Positions 12,991 through 22,414 of a stretch of 39,863 nt of DNA are shown here, piece by piece. The stretch covers positions 1 to 39,863 of the forward strand of contig CAJXEB010000018.1 in NCBI GenBank assembly GCA_913052585.1, in the 5' to 3' direction. The notes under the pieces are model-generated. The model did no database searches. It had not been told where the DNA came from and saw only the letters and a program-made list of their open reading frames with translations. The position numbers were made by a program, and so were the translations under genes. Source of the DNA: an uncultured Flavobacteriaceae bacterium. GTDB taxonomy: Bacteria > Bacteroidota > Bacteroidia > Flavobacteriales > Flavobacteriaceae. Position 1 is the first letter of the stretch. Each line of letters starts with the position of its first letter.

Positions 12991-14190
12991 TTGAATTTTC
13001 CTCTCTACATTGCAAAGCGTTATTTGTTTTCAAAAAGCAGTAAAAATGCAATTAATATTATTTCAAGAATTGCAATTTCAGCAGCAGTAGTGGGTTCTTT
13101 AGCTTTATTTATTGTTTTATCTGGATTTTCAGGTCTGAGGGATTATAGCCTTCAGTTTACGAATATTTTTGATTCCGATTTAAAAGTATATCCATCTAAT
13201 GGTAAAACATTTTCATTTTCTAAATCTTCGGAAGATGAACTAAAAATTATTGAAGGTGTTCAAGCCTTTTCGAAAGTTATTGAAGAACGTGTATTTCTTC
13301 AATATCGTGGGAAAAACCATATTGCACTAATTAAAGGAATAGATGATGGCTTTAAAAATGTAATTCCAATTGATAGTATTTTATTTTTAAACAAATGGTT
13401 AACGCCCGATATGGATGAGGTTGTAATTGGGCTTGGTATTTCACAAAAGCTTTCAATGGGTGTTCTTGACTATAGTAACTTATTAGAAATTTATGTTCCC
13501 AAACCTGGAACTGGACAAATTATAAATCCAACAGACGCCTTTACAAAGAGAAAAGCTGTTGCATCTGGGATGTATAGTGTAAATCAAGAATTGGATAGTA
13601 AGTATGTGTTTTCTGATCTCGAATTTGCCAGATCTTTATTAAAGTTAGACGCTACAACGATTTCTACTTTAGAAATAAAATTAGTCCCAAATGCAGATTC
13701 AAAAAAGATTAGACAACAAATAAAAGCTGTTATTGCAGATGAAGTTATCATTAAAAATAGAATACAACAGAACGATGGGCTTTATAAAATGCTGAATATT
13801 GAAAACTTATTTGTCTATATTTTTGTCAGCATAATTGCTGCAATTGCTATTTTTAATATTGCAGGGACAATTATTATGACCATTCTTGAAAAAAGGGGAA
13901 ATATTAAAACGCTTTCCTCATTAGGACTAACGATAAAAGAAATTAGAAAAATATTTTTTTATAAAGGTTTATTAATGACATTAATTGGGTTGTTAATTGG
14001 TCTTTTTATAGGTATTACAGTTGTTATTCTTCAACAACAAATTGGATTTATTCCAATTACGCCTAGTTTGCCCTACCCTGTTAGATTGGAACTTATTAAT
14101 GTAATCATTGTATTTGTCACCATTTTAGTTTTAGGTGCTTTTGCTTCAAAAATTGCAGCAACTAGAGTTTCTGAAAAACTTATTTCTTAG
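12991..14190 (+). CDS. LolC/LolE-like ABC transporter permease
   Basis: A 399-residue membrane protein with the FtsX/MacB-core layout of lipoprotein-releasing permeases. There is one N-terminal transmembrane helix (ISAAVVGSLALFIVLSGFSG), a long periplasmic domain (about residues 45-255), and three C-terminal helices including YIFVSIIAAIAIFNIAGTII and GLLMTLIGLLIGLFIG. N-terminal YIAKRYLFSKSSKNAINIIS is typical of Bacteroidota LolC/E. It probably helps sort lipoproteins from the inner membrane with an ATPase (LolD) encoded elsewhere. The start is TTG directly abutting the rbfA stop, since no ATG is available before the conserved N-terminus. The 3' end overlaps dusB by 4 bp, convergent. Confidence 0.88.
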   Translation: MNFPLYIAKRYLFSKSSKNAINIISRIAISAAVVGSLALFIVLSGFSGLRDYSLQFTNIFDSDLKVYPSNGKTFSFSKSSEDELKIIEGVQAFSKVIEERVFLQYRGKNHIALIKGIDDGFKNVIPIDSILFLNKWLTPDMDEVVIGLGISQKLSMGVLDYSNLLEIYVPKPGTGQIINPTDAFTKRKAVASGMYSVNQELDSKYVFSDLEFARSLLKLDATTISTLEIKLVPNADSKKIRQQIKAVIADEVIIKNRIQQNDGLYKMLNIENLFVYIFVSIIAAIAIFNIAGTIIMTILEKRGNIKTLSSLGLTIKEIRKIFFYKGLLMTLIGLLIGLFIGITVVILQQQIGFIPITPSLPYPVRLELINVIIVFVTILVLGAFASKIAATRVSEKLIS

Positions 14191-15179
14191 TCAAACTGAA
14201 ATCCTTTAAATTTTTCTTCAACCTCATCCAGGGCTTTAAAAACATCAACCGACTCATCGCTAGTTACCATTTTCATTCTATATTCCTTAAAATGTGGTAT
14301 GCCCCTAAAGTAATTGGTATAATGTCTTCTTGTTTCAAAAACTCCTAACTTTTCGCCTTTCCAGTCAATTGCCATTTGCAAATGTCTTTTTGCTGCATAA
14401 ATGCGTTCTTGCATGGTAGGTTGCGACAAATGTTCGCTTGTTTTCAAATAATGTTTTACTTCTCTAAAAAACCAAGGGTTCCCTATACTTGCTCTTCCAA
14501 TCATTGCGCCGTCAAGCCCATAAACATCTTTCATTTCTTTAGCCTTTTCAGGAGTATTAACATCACCATTCCCAAAAACAGGAATGTGCATTCTGGAGTT
14601 GTTTTTTACTTCAGCAATGGGAGCCCAATTTGCCTCCCCTTTATACATTTGCTTTCGTGTTCGCCCATGAATGGAAATTGCTTTACATCCAACATCTTGT
14701 AACCTCTCAGCAACTTCTACAATCTTAATAGTATCATCGTCCCATCCTAAACGGGTTTTTACGGTTACTGGTAGCGAAGTATGTTTTACCATCGCTTCGG
14801 TTAACGAAACCATTAAGTCGATATCTCTTAAAATTCCTGCTCCTGCTCCTTTTGAAACTACTTTTTTTACAGGACAACCAAAATTAATATCAATGATATC
14901 TGGATTTGATGCCTCCACAATCTCTACACTTCTAAGCATAGATTCTAAATTGGCTCCAAATATTTGGATTCCTACTGGACGTTCTTTTTCATAAATATCC
15001 AACTTCATCACACTTTTAGCAGCATCACGAATTAACCCTTCAGAAGAAATAAACTCTGTATATACAACGTCTGCGCCTTGCTCCTTGCATAAAGCACGAA
15101 AAGGTGGGTCGCTAACGTCTTCCATTGGTGCTAGTAATAAAGGAAACTCACCAAGTTCTATGTTATCAATTTTAACCAT
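14187..15179 (-). CDS. dusB: tRNA-dihydrouridine synthase
   Basis: An FMN-dependent TIM-barrel enzyme that reduces specific uridines of the tRNA D-loop. The ATG at 15179 (MVKIDNIELGEFPLLLAPME) is preferred over a TTG nine bases earlier; the protein has 330 residues. Motifs are LLAPMEDVSDPPFR, INFGCPVKKVVSKGAGAG with the catalytic Cys, VKTRLGWDDD, SIHGRTRKQMYKGEANW, VFGNGDV and MIGRASIGNPWFF, followed by the helical C-terminal domain with RRHYTNYFRGIP. This is the DusB/NifR3 subfamily. It converges on and overlaps the LolC-like gene by 4 bp. Confidence 0.95.
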   Translation of the reverse strand: MVKIDNIELGEFPLLLAPMEDVSDPPFRALCKEQGADVVYTEFISSEGLIRDAAKSVMKLDIYEKERPVGIQIFGANLESMLRSVEIVEASNPDIIDINFGCPVKKVVSKGAGAGILRDIDLMVSLTEAMVKHTSLPVTVKTRLGWDDDTIKIVEVAERLQDVGCKAISIHGRTRKQMYKGEANWAPIAEVKNNSRMHIPVFGNGDVNTPEKAKEMKDVYGLDGAMIGRASIGNPWFFREVKHYLKTSEHLSQPTMQERIYAAKRHLQMAIDWKGEKLGVFETRRHYTNYFRGIPHFKEYRMKMVTSDESVDVFKALDEVEEKFKGFQFD

Positions 15180-15272
15180 AAGTTGCAAAAATAAGTAAAT
15201 TAATAAGTAATAATGGGTTTACAGATTATGCTTTTGTGGGTAAGGAATTATAAGTTAAAACAAATGAATCTG

Positions 15273-15701
15273 TTAGTAAATCATTAATAATTGACCAATA
15301 CCTTTCATACCAGATTTTTTTATGATTTCCATATCGTTTTCTAAAACAGCTTTAAAAGGCTATTCATCTTTCCATTCAGGATGATCTGCTGCTATTGCTT
15401 TTACTCTGTCGATTGCAAAAAACAATTGAAAATATGCAGGTTGTTCTGCCCATAAATTACCATCATTATCAAAGGTTGCTATGCGATCTTTTATAGGAAT
15501 AAAATTTTCACTTTCCTTGTTGGTTACCTCATCAATATAATTGATAGTGTTCTTTTTTGAAGCTACATCATTCCAGAATAGTAATGGATCTGCCTGTTGT
15601 TGTTTTACTTCTTTTGAATTTACTATTGTTGAATTTTCGTTTTTACAAGCAATCGTTAATAGAAAAATAATTGCAAAAAAAAGGATTACATACTTCTTCA
15701 T
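15273..15701 (-). pseudogene. decayed HAD-type acid phosphatase lipoprotein gene
   Basis: From the ATG at 15701 a 113-residue frame begins with a lipoprotein signal (FFAIIFLLTIAC, Cys19) and the start of a HAD hydrolase: KDRIATFDNDGNLWAEQPAY with the DxDG-type motif, then AADHPEWKDE. It meets TAG at 15360-15362. The same frame then continues PFKAVLENDMEIIKKSGMKG, IGQLLMIY for 28 more codons, clearly the continuation of the same protein family, until a second stop at 15273. The remaining two thirds with the catalytic Lys and distal Asp motifs are gone. A nonsense mutation plus a 3' deletion therefore inactivated it. Confidence 0.8.
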
Positions 15702-15886
15702 TATTTTTATTTTTAATAATCTATTATTATATAATGCTGCTGATATTCAACTACAAAAGCAAAGATAAACAAAATGAAAAATGAAAAAAACTGTATTAAA
15801 TTTATAGAGAAAAAGATTGTTTTGTGCAATTGAAGTAGATGGAAATCAAGGCTTGTAAAATTGATACTCTCTGGAAGCGTTTTAAA

Positions 15887-18292
15887 TTAATCCAGCCTAT
15901 TTTCTTCGTCAGTTTTATGGTTTCGTTTATTGTTTCTTAATTTATAATTTCCAAAATTATATTTAAAACCAACCCTTACTAATCGTGATTCCGGTTTAGC
16001 AAAATAGCTATTGTCTTGATTGTAATACTTAGAAGTTACAGGAACATTGTTCGTGTCGAAAATATCGTCTACACCTAAAGAGATACTAGCTCTATTTTTC
16101 CAAATTGACTTTCTGAATGAAATTGAAAAAATGAATTGATTTTTATAATCGATGGGTCCAGAAATAAAACTAGACAGATAACTTGTGATTATATCACTTG
16201 TGAATGTTTTGTCTTTAGACAAAGTTAAACCACTATACATTTCGGAATAAAAACCAAAAGTATTATTTGTATACGTTTCTTGAGGGCTTGCTATAGTGTA
16301 AAACTCATTTTCTATATAATAAGTAGAAGTGTAAACAGACAAATACCACCAAGAAAATAACGATGTTGTATAAGAAATATCAAAACTATAATTTATATCG
16401 CTAATTATATTTGCATCAATATTATGAGTAGAATTGTTTTCGTTATTCTGAAAACTTAATAAAGCTAACGGATCTTTTTTGTAAATATAATATGCTTCAA
16501 AAGTCCATTTATTTTTTAAAATATAGCTTATCTGGTATTTATTTTTAATTGTAGGGACTAAATTTGGATTCCCCATATTCATTATATTATCAGTAATAAA
16601 ATAAGTAAACGGATTTAAACTTTGATATCTTGGACGTTCGATACTTCGTTTATAGCTCATCCCAAAAACATTTTTTTCGTTCTTTTTATATAATGCAGAA
16701 ATAGAAGGAAAAATATCAAAATACTCTTGGTGATTAATAATTCCTAAGGATTTTGAATCTCCTTTTACATTTGTAAATTCTCCTCTAAGACCTGCATTAA
16801 TATTCCACTTTTCCCAACTTTTAGAGTAATTTAAATACCCAGCATAAATTGCTTCTGTGTAAACAAACAAATCGGAATTATCTTCAATATAATTATGAAT
16901 GTTGTTTTCAATATTGTAAAAATCTAATGCGCTTTCAGTTTCAATGTTTGAATACTTTAAACCCGTTTCAAAGTCACCTTCACAAATAATCTTCGTGTAA
17001 TCTATTTGTCCAGTAAATATATCACTATCTTGTTCTGCGTCTGTATAAAAGCTAACATTATTAGTTAATTCGCCACTAGGAAGGTTATAGTTTGTATTTA
17101 AATTTTGAGTTTGATTATTATCATATTTAATAAAATTAACTAAAGTTTTTAAGTCGCTCCCTTCCTCTTCAAAATCTATTAAATGTTCTAAATTAAATGA
17201 TAAGTTAGTCGCATCATTTTTCAGATAACTGTTCGTTATAAAAAGAGAATCAAGTTCTTGCTGAGCATTAAATATTTCTCCATTTACTTTATTTTCATAA
17301 GATTTATTTGGAGATACCATTACTGTCGAAGAGAAACTCAAGGTGTTTTTGTCGTTTAAAGTAAAGTCTAAAATCACATTTCCTTGATGTGCTTTAGAGC
17401 GTGAAACCTTTTCAAAATCCGATTCCCAAATAGACTTAGTGGTAGTATTATCTGGATTAAAAAACCGAATATAATTATCATCTTGTTTATAGTCTTTTCT
17501 TGGACTAAAACTATAACTCGCATACATATTCAACCAATCATTTTTATAATAATGAGCAGTAGAAAATCTATATTTCGAAAAAACTGCTTGTTCCAAAGTA
17601 GCGTTTACAGATCCTTTATAACCTACAGCCACAGCTTTTGAAGTAATAATATTTAATACTGTTATTGCTTCTGCATCATATTTGGCAGACGGGTTTGTTA
17701 TAACTTCAATAGATTTAACATTAGAAGCGTCCATGCTCTTTAATAAGGAAACCAATTCAGAAGATGTTAAATACACTCTTTTATCATTTATAAAAAGAAT
17801 AGGCACTGTTCTTTGGACTTGAATATTATCACCCATAACCAAAACACCTGGTGTTTTATTTAACAAATTAAACGTATCACCAGTAGAAAGTGAAGTGTTC
17901 TCTACATTAAATATTAATTTACCAGGTTCTCTAATAATATCGGGGGCTTTTCCTGAAATAATTGTTTCATCCAACTCCTCTACATTTTCTTTTAAAGTTA
18001 TTATAACATTATTTGAATTGAAAGGGTTGATGATTTCAGATTCTGACGTAAAACCGACCATAGAAAATTTTACATAATAGTTCTGGTTTTTTAAGCCATC
18101 AATGATAAAGCTCCCTTTAATATCTGTGACTGTACCGTTTAAAGGTTGAGAACCTTGTTTTTCATAAACTAATATATTTACAAATGAAAGAGGGTTATTT
18201 TCAGAATCAACAACCTGTCCCTCAATAGTATTATTTTGCGAAAATAAAACTAAGGGTATGTGCAAAAGAAACAATAAAAATATTTTCCTCAT
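15887..18292 (-). CDS. outer-membrane beta-barrel protein with carboxypeptidase-like domain
   Basis: An 801-residue protein with a signal peptide (residues 1-18, FLLFLLHIPLVLFSQ). A carboxypeptidase-regulatory-like beta sandwich follows (about 22-105, IEGQVVDSENNPLSFVNILV). A plug-like domain spans about 120-225 (NLLNKTPGVLVMGDNIQVQR, VKSIEVITNPSAKYDAEA). The rest is a large beta-barrel of the OMP_b-brl_3 type with alternating aromatic strands to near the C-terminus (VRVGFKYNFGNYKLR). It resembles TonB-dependent receptors, but no TonB box is obvious and no SusD partner is adjacent. Uptake or adhesion substrates are unknown. An 18-bp inverted repeat lies just upstream of the start (18302-18319). 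It stands alone. Confidence 0.88.
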   Translation of the reverse strand: MRKIFLLFLLHIPLVLFSQNNTIEGQVVDSENNPLSFVNILVYEKQGSQPLNGTVTDIKGSFIIDGLKNQNYYVKFSMVGFTSESEIINPFNSNNVIITLKENVEELDETIISGKAPDIIREPGKLIFNVENTSLSTGDTFNLLNKTPGVLVMGDNIQVQRTVPILFINDKRVYLTSSELVSLLKSMDASNVKSIEVITNPSAKYDAEAITVLNIITSKAVAVGYKGSVNATLEQAVFSKYRFSTAHYYKNDWLNMYASYSFSPRKDYKQDDNYIRFFNPDNTTTKSIWESDFEKVSRSKAHQGNVILDFTLNDKNTLSFSSTVMVSPNKSYENKVNGEIFNAQQELDSLFITNSYLKNDATNLSFNLEHLIDFEEEGSDLKTLVNFIKYDNNQTQNLNTNYNLPSGELTNNVSFYTDAEQDSDIFTGQIDYTKIICEGDFETGLKYSNIETESALDFYNIENNIHNYIEDNSDLFVYTEAIYAGYLNYSKSWEKWNINAGLRGEFTNVKGDSKSLGIINHQEYFDIFPSISALYKKNEKNVFGMSYKRSIERPRYQSLNPFTYFITDNIMNMGNPNLVPTIKNKYQISYILKNKWTFEAYYIYKKDPLALLSFQNNENNSTHNIDANIISDINYSFDISYTTSLFSWWYLSVYTSTYYIENEFYTIASPQETYTNNTFGFYSEMYSGLTLSKDKTFTSDIITSYLSSFISGPIDYKNQFIFSISFRKSIWKNRASISLGVDDIFDTNNVPVTSKYYNQDNSYFAKPESRLVRVGFKYNFGNYKLRNNKRNHKTDEENRLD

Positions 18293-18301
18293 ATAAAGTG
18301 T

Positions 18302-18319
18302 AGATATTGTTCAATATCT
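18302..18319. promoter_or_regulatory. inverted repeat upstream of the outer-membrane protein gene
   Basis: AGATATTG-TT-CAATATCT: 8-bp arms with a 2-bp spacer, 10-27 bp upstream of the start codon at 18292. Its geometry fits a dimeric regulator's operator or a short mRNA hairpin at the start site. No regulator gene is adjacent. Confidence 0.4.
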
Positions 18320-18526
18320 TCATTTTTGGGGTTTATTAAATTCTTCTGCATTTTTTCATAGGAGGAGTTAAAAAATATCAATAGAAAAATGCACTTATTA
18401 CAAATATTAAAAAATTATTACTATTAATCGATATTATCTGCTTTTTTTCGATAAAAGGAGCTACGTTTAAATTTATTATATAAAAATGGATTATAATTAA
18501 ACATTCTAGTTTGGTTCCTTTTACTC

Positions 18527-18534
18527 TATATTTG
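18527..18534 (+). promoter_or_regulatory. predicted lepA promoter -7 box
   Basis: TATATTTG, exact TAnnTTTG, 26 bp before the lepA ATG. The nearest TTG (18511-18513) is only 13 bp upstream, shorter than the usual spacer. Confidence 0.45.
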
Positions 18535-18559
18535 CAAATGAATATTGTAGCTTTTTTAT

Positions 18560-20356
18560 ATGAAAAACATTCGTAATTTTTGCATCATAGCCCATATTGA
18601 CCATGGTAAAAGTACTTTGGCGGATCGCCTTATGGACGCTACCGGTGCAGTAACTTCTCGTGAAAAACAGAATCAGTTATTAGATTCCATGGATTTGGAG
18701 CGAGAAAGAGGGATTACTATAAAAAGTCATGCAATACAAATGGATTATCATTACAAGGGTGAAGACTATGTATTAAACCTTATTGATACCCCTGGTCATG
18801 TTGATTTTTCATATGAAGTATCTAGATCCATTGCTGCCTGTGAAGGAGCTTTGTTAGTTGTAGATGCTGCTCAAAGTATTCAAGCACAGACCATTTCTAA
18901 CCTTTATTTGGCTTTAGAGAACGACTTAGAAATTATCCCAGTTTTAAATAAAGTAGATCTTCCTTCTGCAAACCCTGAAGTAGTTACCGACGACATAGTT
19001 GGGTTATTAGGCTGTGATGCAGAAGATGTAATTCCAGCAAGTGCTAAAACGGGTATAGGGATTGAAGCTATTTTAGAAGCAATAATTAATCAAATTCCTT
19101 CGCCAAAGGGAGATGTTAATGAGCCCTTGCAAGCTTTAATATTTGACTCTGTTTATAATCCGTTTCGAGGTATTGAAACTTATTTTAAAATTTTAAACGG
19201 AGAAATTAGAAAAGGGCAGCATATTAAATTTATGGCTACGGGTAAAGATTATTTTGCTGATGAAGTAGGTTCATTAAAATTAAAACAAGAAATTAGAACT
19301 AGCGTAAAAGCTGGTGACGTTGGATACCTGATTACTGGTATAAAAGAAGCAAAAGAAGTAAAAGTAGGTGACACCATTACAGATTTTAAAAATCCAACCA
19401 AAAATATTATTGATGGTTTCGAAGATGTAAAACCAATGGTATTTGCTGGTATTTATCCTGTTGATACAGAGGAATATGAAGAGTTAAGAAACTCTATGGA
19501 AAAACTTCAATTAAATGATGCGTCTTTAGTGTTTCAACCAGAAAGCTCTGCAGCATTAGGATTTGGATTCCGTTGTGGTTTCTTAGGAATGCTTCATCTT
19601 GAAATTATTCAAGAAAGACTAGAGCGTGAGTTTAATATGACGGTTATAACAACTGTTCCCAACGTTTCATATCATGCATTTACCAATAGAAATCCAGATA
19701 CTATTTTATTGGTTAACAATCCATCCGACTTACCAGAGCCTTCAAGCTTAAACAGAGTGGAAGAGCCTTATATTAAGGCGTCAATTATTACAAAATCAGA
19801 TTTTGTGGGGCCCGTAATGTCACTTTGTATTAGTAAGCGTGGACAGATCACAAATCAAACCTATTTAACACCAGAACGTGTTGAATTATCTTTTGATATG
19901 CCTTTAGCTGAAATTGTTTTCGATTTCTATGATCGTTTAAAAACAGTTTCAAAAGGATATGCTTCATTTGATTACCACCCAATTGGAATGCGTGTTTCTA
20001 AATTAGTAAAAGTAGATGTGTTATTAAATGCAAGTCCTGTTGATGCGCTTTCTGCATTACTACACCAAGACAATGCCTATGATATAGGTAAAAAAATGTG
20101 TGAAAAATTACGCCAGTTAATTCCACGACAACAATTTGATATCCCAATACAAGCTGCAATTGGAGCTAAAATTATTTCAAGAGAAACTGTAAAAGCTCTT
20201 CGAAAAGATGTTACTGCAAAATGTTATGGAGGAGATATTTCTCGTAAGCGTAAATTACTTGAAAAACAGAAAAAAGGTAAAAAAAGAATGCGACTGGTTG
20301 GTAATGTTGAAATACCACAAGAAGCATTTATGGCTGTTCTAAAATTAAATGATTAA
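18560..20356 (+). CDS. lepA: elongation factor 4 (LepA)
   Basis: A ribosome-associated GTPase of 598 residues that back-translocates or helps 30S assembly under stress. The G-domain motifs are [14 protein letters not shown] (G1), [10 protein letters not shown] (G2), DTPGHVDFS (G3), NKVDLPSA (G4) and PASAKTGIG (G5). EF-G-like domains II, III and V follow, as does the LepA-specific C-terminus with [20 protein letters not shown] and GKKRM. There is full-length agreement with the family. It is a single-gene unit converging on a ferredoxin gene 16 bp away. Confidence 0.98.
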   Translation: MKNIRNFCIIAHIDHGKSTLADRLMDATGAVTSREKQNQLLDSMDLERERGITIKSHAIQMDYHYKGEDYVLNLIDTPGHVDFSYEVSRSIAACEGALLVVDAAQSIQAQTISNLYLALENDLEIIPVLNKVDLPSANPEVVTDDIVGLLGCDAEDVIPASAKTGIGIEAILEAIINQIPSPKGDVNEPLQALIFDSVYNPFRGIETYFKILNGEIRKGQHIKFMATGKDYFADEVGSLKLKQEIRTSVKAGDVGYLITGIKEAKEVKVGDTITDFKNPTKNIIDGFEDVKPMVFAGIYPVDTEEYEELRNSMEKLQLNDASLVFQPESSAALGFGFRCGFLGMLHLEIIQERLEREFNMTVITTVPNVSYHAFTNRNPDTILLVNNPSDLPEPSSLNRVEEPYIKASIITKSDFVGPVMSLCISKRGQITNQTYLTPERVELSFDMPLAEIVFDFYDRLKTVSKGYASFDYHPIGMRVSKLVKVDVLLNASPVDALSALLHQDNAYDIGKKMCEKLRQLIPRQQFDIPIQAAIGAKIISRETVKALRKDVTAKCYGGDISRKRKLLEKQKKGKKRMRLVGNVEIPQEAFMAVLKLND

Positions 20357-20372
20357 TTTTTTATTATAATCA

Positions 20373-20723
20373 TTATTCCCCGTGCATCCAAACTTTCTTT
20401 TCAAGTAAAGTTTCTTCAGACTCTACATGGTCTTCATCTGGAACACAACAATCAACCGGACAAACTGCCGCACATTGTGGTTCATCATGAAACCCTTTAC
20501 ACTCTGTACATTTGTCGGTTACAATAAAATAAAATTCATCAGAACCAGGTTTGTTTTCGGAATCTGCATCCGCTTCTCCACCACGAGGCAATGTAATCAT
20601 TCCTTTTAAAGTAGTTTCATCAGAGTATGACCATTCTTGATCTGGTTCATAAATTGCGTTGTTTGGACATTCTGCTACACAAGCGTCGCAGTTTATACAT
20701 TCGTCTGTGATTTTTATTGCCAT
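20373..20723 (-). CDS. 4Fe-4S dicluster ferredoxin
   Basis: A 116-residue soluble electron carrier. The first cluster motif is C9-x2-C12-x2-C15-x3-C19-P. The second is C72-x2-C75-x8-C84-x3-C88-P with extra Cys92 and Cys93, the YfhL/Alvin-type ferredoxin pattern with an insertion between the second and third ligands. An acidic linker (about residues 25-68) joins the halves. Electron partners are unknown. The gene is alone on the minus strand, converging with lepA. Such ferredoxins serve low-potential reactions; nothing nearby names the client. Confidence 0.9.
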   Translation of the reverse strand: MAIKITDECINCDACVAECPNNAIYEPDQEWSYSDETTLKGMITLPRGGEADADSENKPGSDEFYFIVTDKCTECKGFHDEPQCAAVCPVDCCVPDEDHVESEETLLEKKVWMHGE

Positions 20724-20960
20724 GTCTTCTACTTTAAATTAATTAACAAAATTAAAATTTATCTTTTTAATATTAAGTTACATTCTTCATAAATTTATAA
20801 AAAATATTTTAAACCTTGTTAGCCTTGAAGGCTTTATTGTCAAAGGGCGAAGATTCTTTTAAAAAAAACAGTTTCAGTAAAGTACTAAAAACTATATCAA
20901 TATCAGGTTTTAAATTATTAGAAAATAACTTTAAAAGCAAAAAAAGTATAAAAAGCTTTG

Positions 20961-20968
20961 TAGTTTTG
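20961..20968 (+). promoter_or_regulatory. predicted promoter -7 box of the FNR/ferredoxin operon
   Basis: TAGTTTTG matches TAnnTTTG, 50 bp before the FNR start. The -33 region has no TTG. Confidence 0.4.
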
Positions 20969-21018
20969 CGGGCTATATATTTAAAGTTAAATAAAATAAA
21001 ATTTAGACTAAATCTAAA

Positions 21019-22071
21019 ATGATAAAAACTGATATAATCATAATTGGAGCGGGACCAACAGGTTTATTTACTGTATTTGAAGCGGGGTTGTTAAAACTAA
21101 AATGTCATTTAATAGATGCCCTTCCTCAGGCTGGAGGTCAATGTTCTGAGATATACCCAAAAAAACCAATTTATGATATACCGGGATTTCCGGAAATTCT
21201 TGCTGGGGATTTAACAAGAAATTTATTAGAACAATGTAAACAATTTGAACCAGGATTTACTCTTGGGGAGAGAGCAGAAAAAATTACAAAGGATGGAAAT
21301 GGACTCTTTACGGTAATCACAAATAAAGGCACTCAACACCAAGCACCGGTTGTTGCTATTGCTGGTGGACTTGGTAGTTTTGAACCAAGAAAACCAATGC
21401 TTGAAAACATTAACTTTTATGAAGATAAAGGAGTTGAATACATAATTAAAGACCCTGAAATTTATAGAAATAAACGAATCGTTATTGCTGGAGGTGGAGA
21501 TTCTGCATTAGATTGGAGTATTTTTTTAGCAAATATTGCCAAAGAAGTTACACTTGTTCATAGAAGAAATGAGTTTAGAGGAGCATTAGATTCCTTAGAA
21601 AAAGTAAGAGAACTAAATAATAAGAAAAGGATAAATATTATTACTCCTGCAGAAATAACTAAACTGATTGGTAAGGAAAAATTAGAAAGCCTTATTGTGA
21701 CAAAAGATAAAATTGAAACAGAAATCAATCTTGATCATTTTATACCTCTTTTTGGATTGTCACCCAAACTTGGTCCTATTGCAAATTGGGGCTTAGAAAT
21801 AGAAAAAAATGCAATTAAAGTTGATACATTTGACTATCAAACAAGTGTCCCTGGTGTTTTTGCAATTGGTGATGTCAATACATATCCTGGAAAACTAAAA
21901 CTTATTTTATGTGGATTCCATGAGGCAACTCTTATGTGTCAATCGGCTTATAAAATAATTAACCCTGGTAAAAAAAATATTTTTAGATACACTACAGTAA
22001 GCGGAATAGATGGGTTCGATGGCACAAGAAAAGAAGCAAAAAAGCCTGTGATTCAAACTATTAACAAATAA
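21019..22071 (+). CDS. ferredoxin-NADP reductase, thioredoxin-reductase-like
   Basis: A 350-residue FAD/NADPH flavoprotein of the thioredoxin-reductase-like FNR type. The FAD site is IIIIGAGPTGLFTVFEAGLL (Gly10-Gly12-Gly15). The NADPH site is RIVIAGGGDSALDWSIFLAN followed by VTLVHRRNEFRG. The closing FAD motif is GVFAIGDVNTYPGKLKLI. The redox-active CxxC of true thioredoxin reductase is missing, which distinguishes the FNR class. The 2Fe-2S ferredoxin gene follows after 8 bp, so the two probably form a reductase-ferredoxin electron chain that feeds mono-oxygenases or hydroxylases. CrtZ is a possible but unproved client. Expression probably starts at the box at 20961. Confidence 0.92.
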   Translation: MIKTDIIIIGAGPTGLFTVFEAGLLKLKCHLIDALPQAGGQCSEIYPKKPIYDIPGFPEILAGDLTRNLLEQCKQFEPGFTLGERAEKITKDGNGLFTVITNKGTQHQAPVVAIAGGLGSFEPRKPMLENINFYEDKGVEYIIKDPEIYRNKRIVIAGGGDSALDWSIFLANIAKEVTLVHRRNEFRGALDSLEKVRELNNKKRINIITPAEITKLIGKEKLESLIVTKDKIETEINLDHFIPLFGLSPKLGPIANWGLEIEKNAIKVDTFDYQTSVPGVFAIGDVNTYPGKLKLILCGFHEATLMCQSAYKIINPGKKNIFRYTTVSGIDGFDGTRKEAKKPVIQTINK

Positions 22072-22079
22072 CATACAGC

Positions 22080-22406
22080 ATGATAGATGTTAATATCGTT
22101 ATAAAAGATAGAGAAGGAAAAGTCCATAGGGTACTAGCTCCAACAGACATGGCAATGAACCTAATGGAAATAATACGTTCCTACGAATTAGCGCCTGAAG
22201 GAACGGTCGGGGTTTGTGGAGGTATTGCAATGTGCGCTTCTTGTCAGTGCTATATTAATTCAGATCATAAACTCCCAGAGATGGGAGAAGAAGAAGAAGC
22301 AATGCTATCTGAAGCTTTTAATGTGCAGGAAAATAGCAGGCTCGGATGTCAAATTTCAATAACAAAAGAACTAGAGGGGCTATCCTTTGAGCTGGCTCCC
22401 GAATAG
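22080..22406 (+). CDS. 2Fe-2S ferredoxin, adrenodoxin type
   Basis: A 108-residue ferredoxin with ligands C46-x5-C52-x2-C55-x34-C90, as in adrenodoxin and ISC-type Fdx (GVCGGIAMCASCQCYI and RLGCQI); Cys57 is an additional cysteine. The acidic recognition loop LPEMGEEEEAMLSEA (about residues 65-79) is where reductase partners dock. It is encoded 8 bp downstream of the FNR gene and is presumably its substrate. It converges on a small lipoprotein gene 8 bp away. Confidence 0.93.
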   Translation: MIDVNIVIKDREGKVHRVLAPTDMAMNLMEIIRSYELAPEGTVGVCGGIAMCASCQCYINSDHKLPEMGEEEEAMLSEAFNVQENSRLGCQISITKELEGLSFELAPE

Positions 22407-22414
22407 TCTTAATC

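Noticed and set aside
14376-14994. Two plus-strand frames of about 107 codons inside dusB
   Set aside because: They are antisense to conserved dusB motifs and have no protein features of their own.
20816-21022. 68-codon plus-strand frame before the FNR gene
   Set aside because: It begins with TTG, is composed of Lys/Ser/Leu runs, has no family features and contains the probable promoter of the FNR gene.
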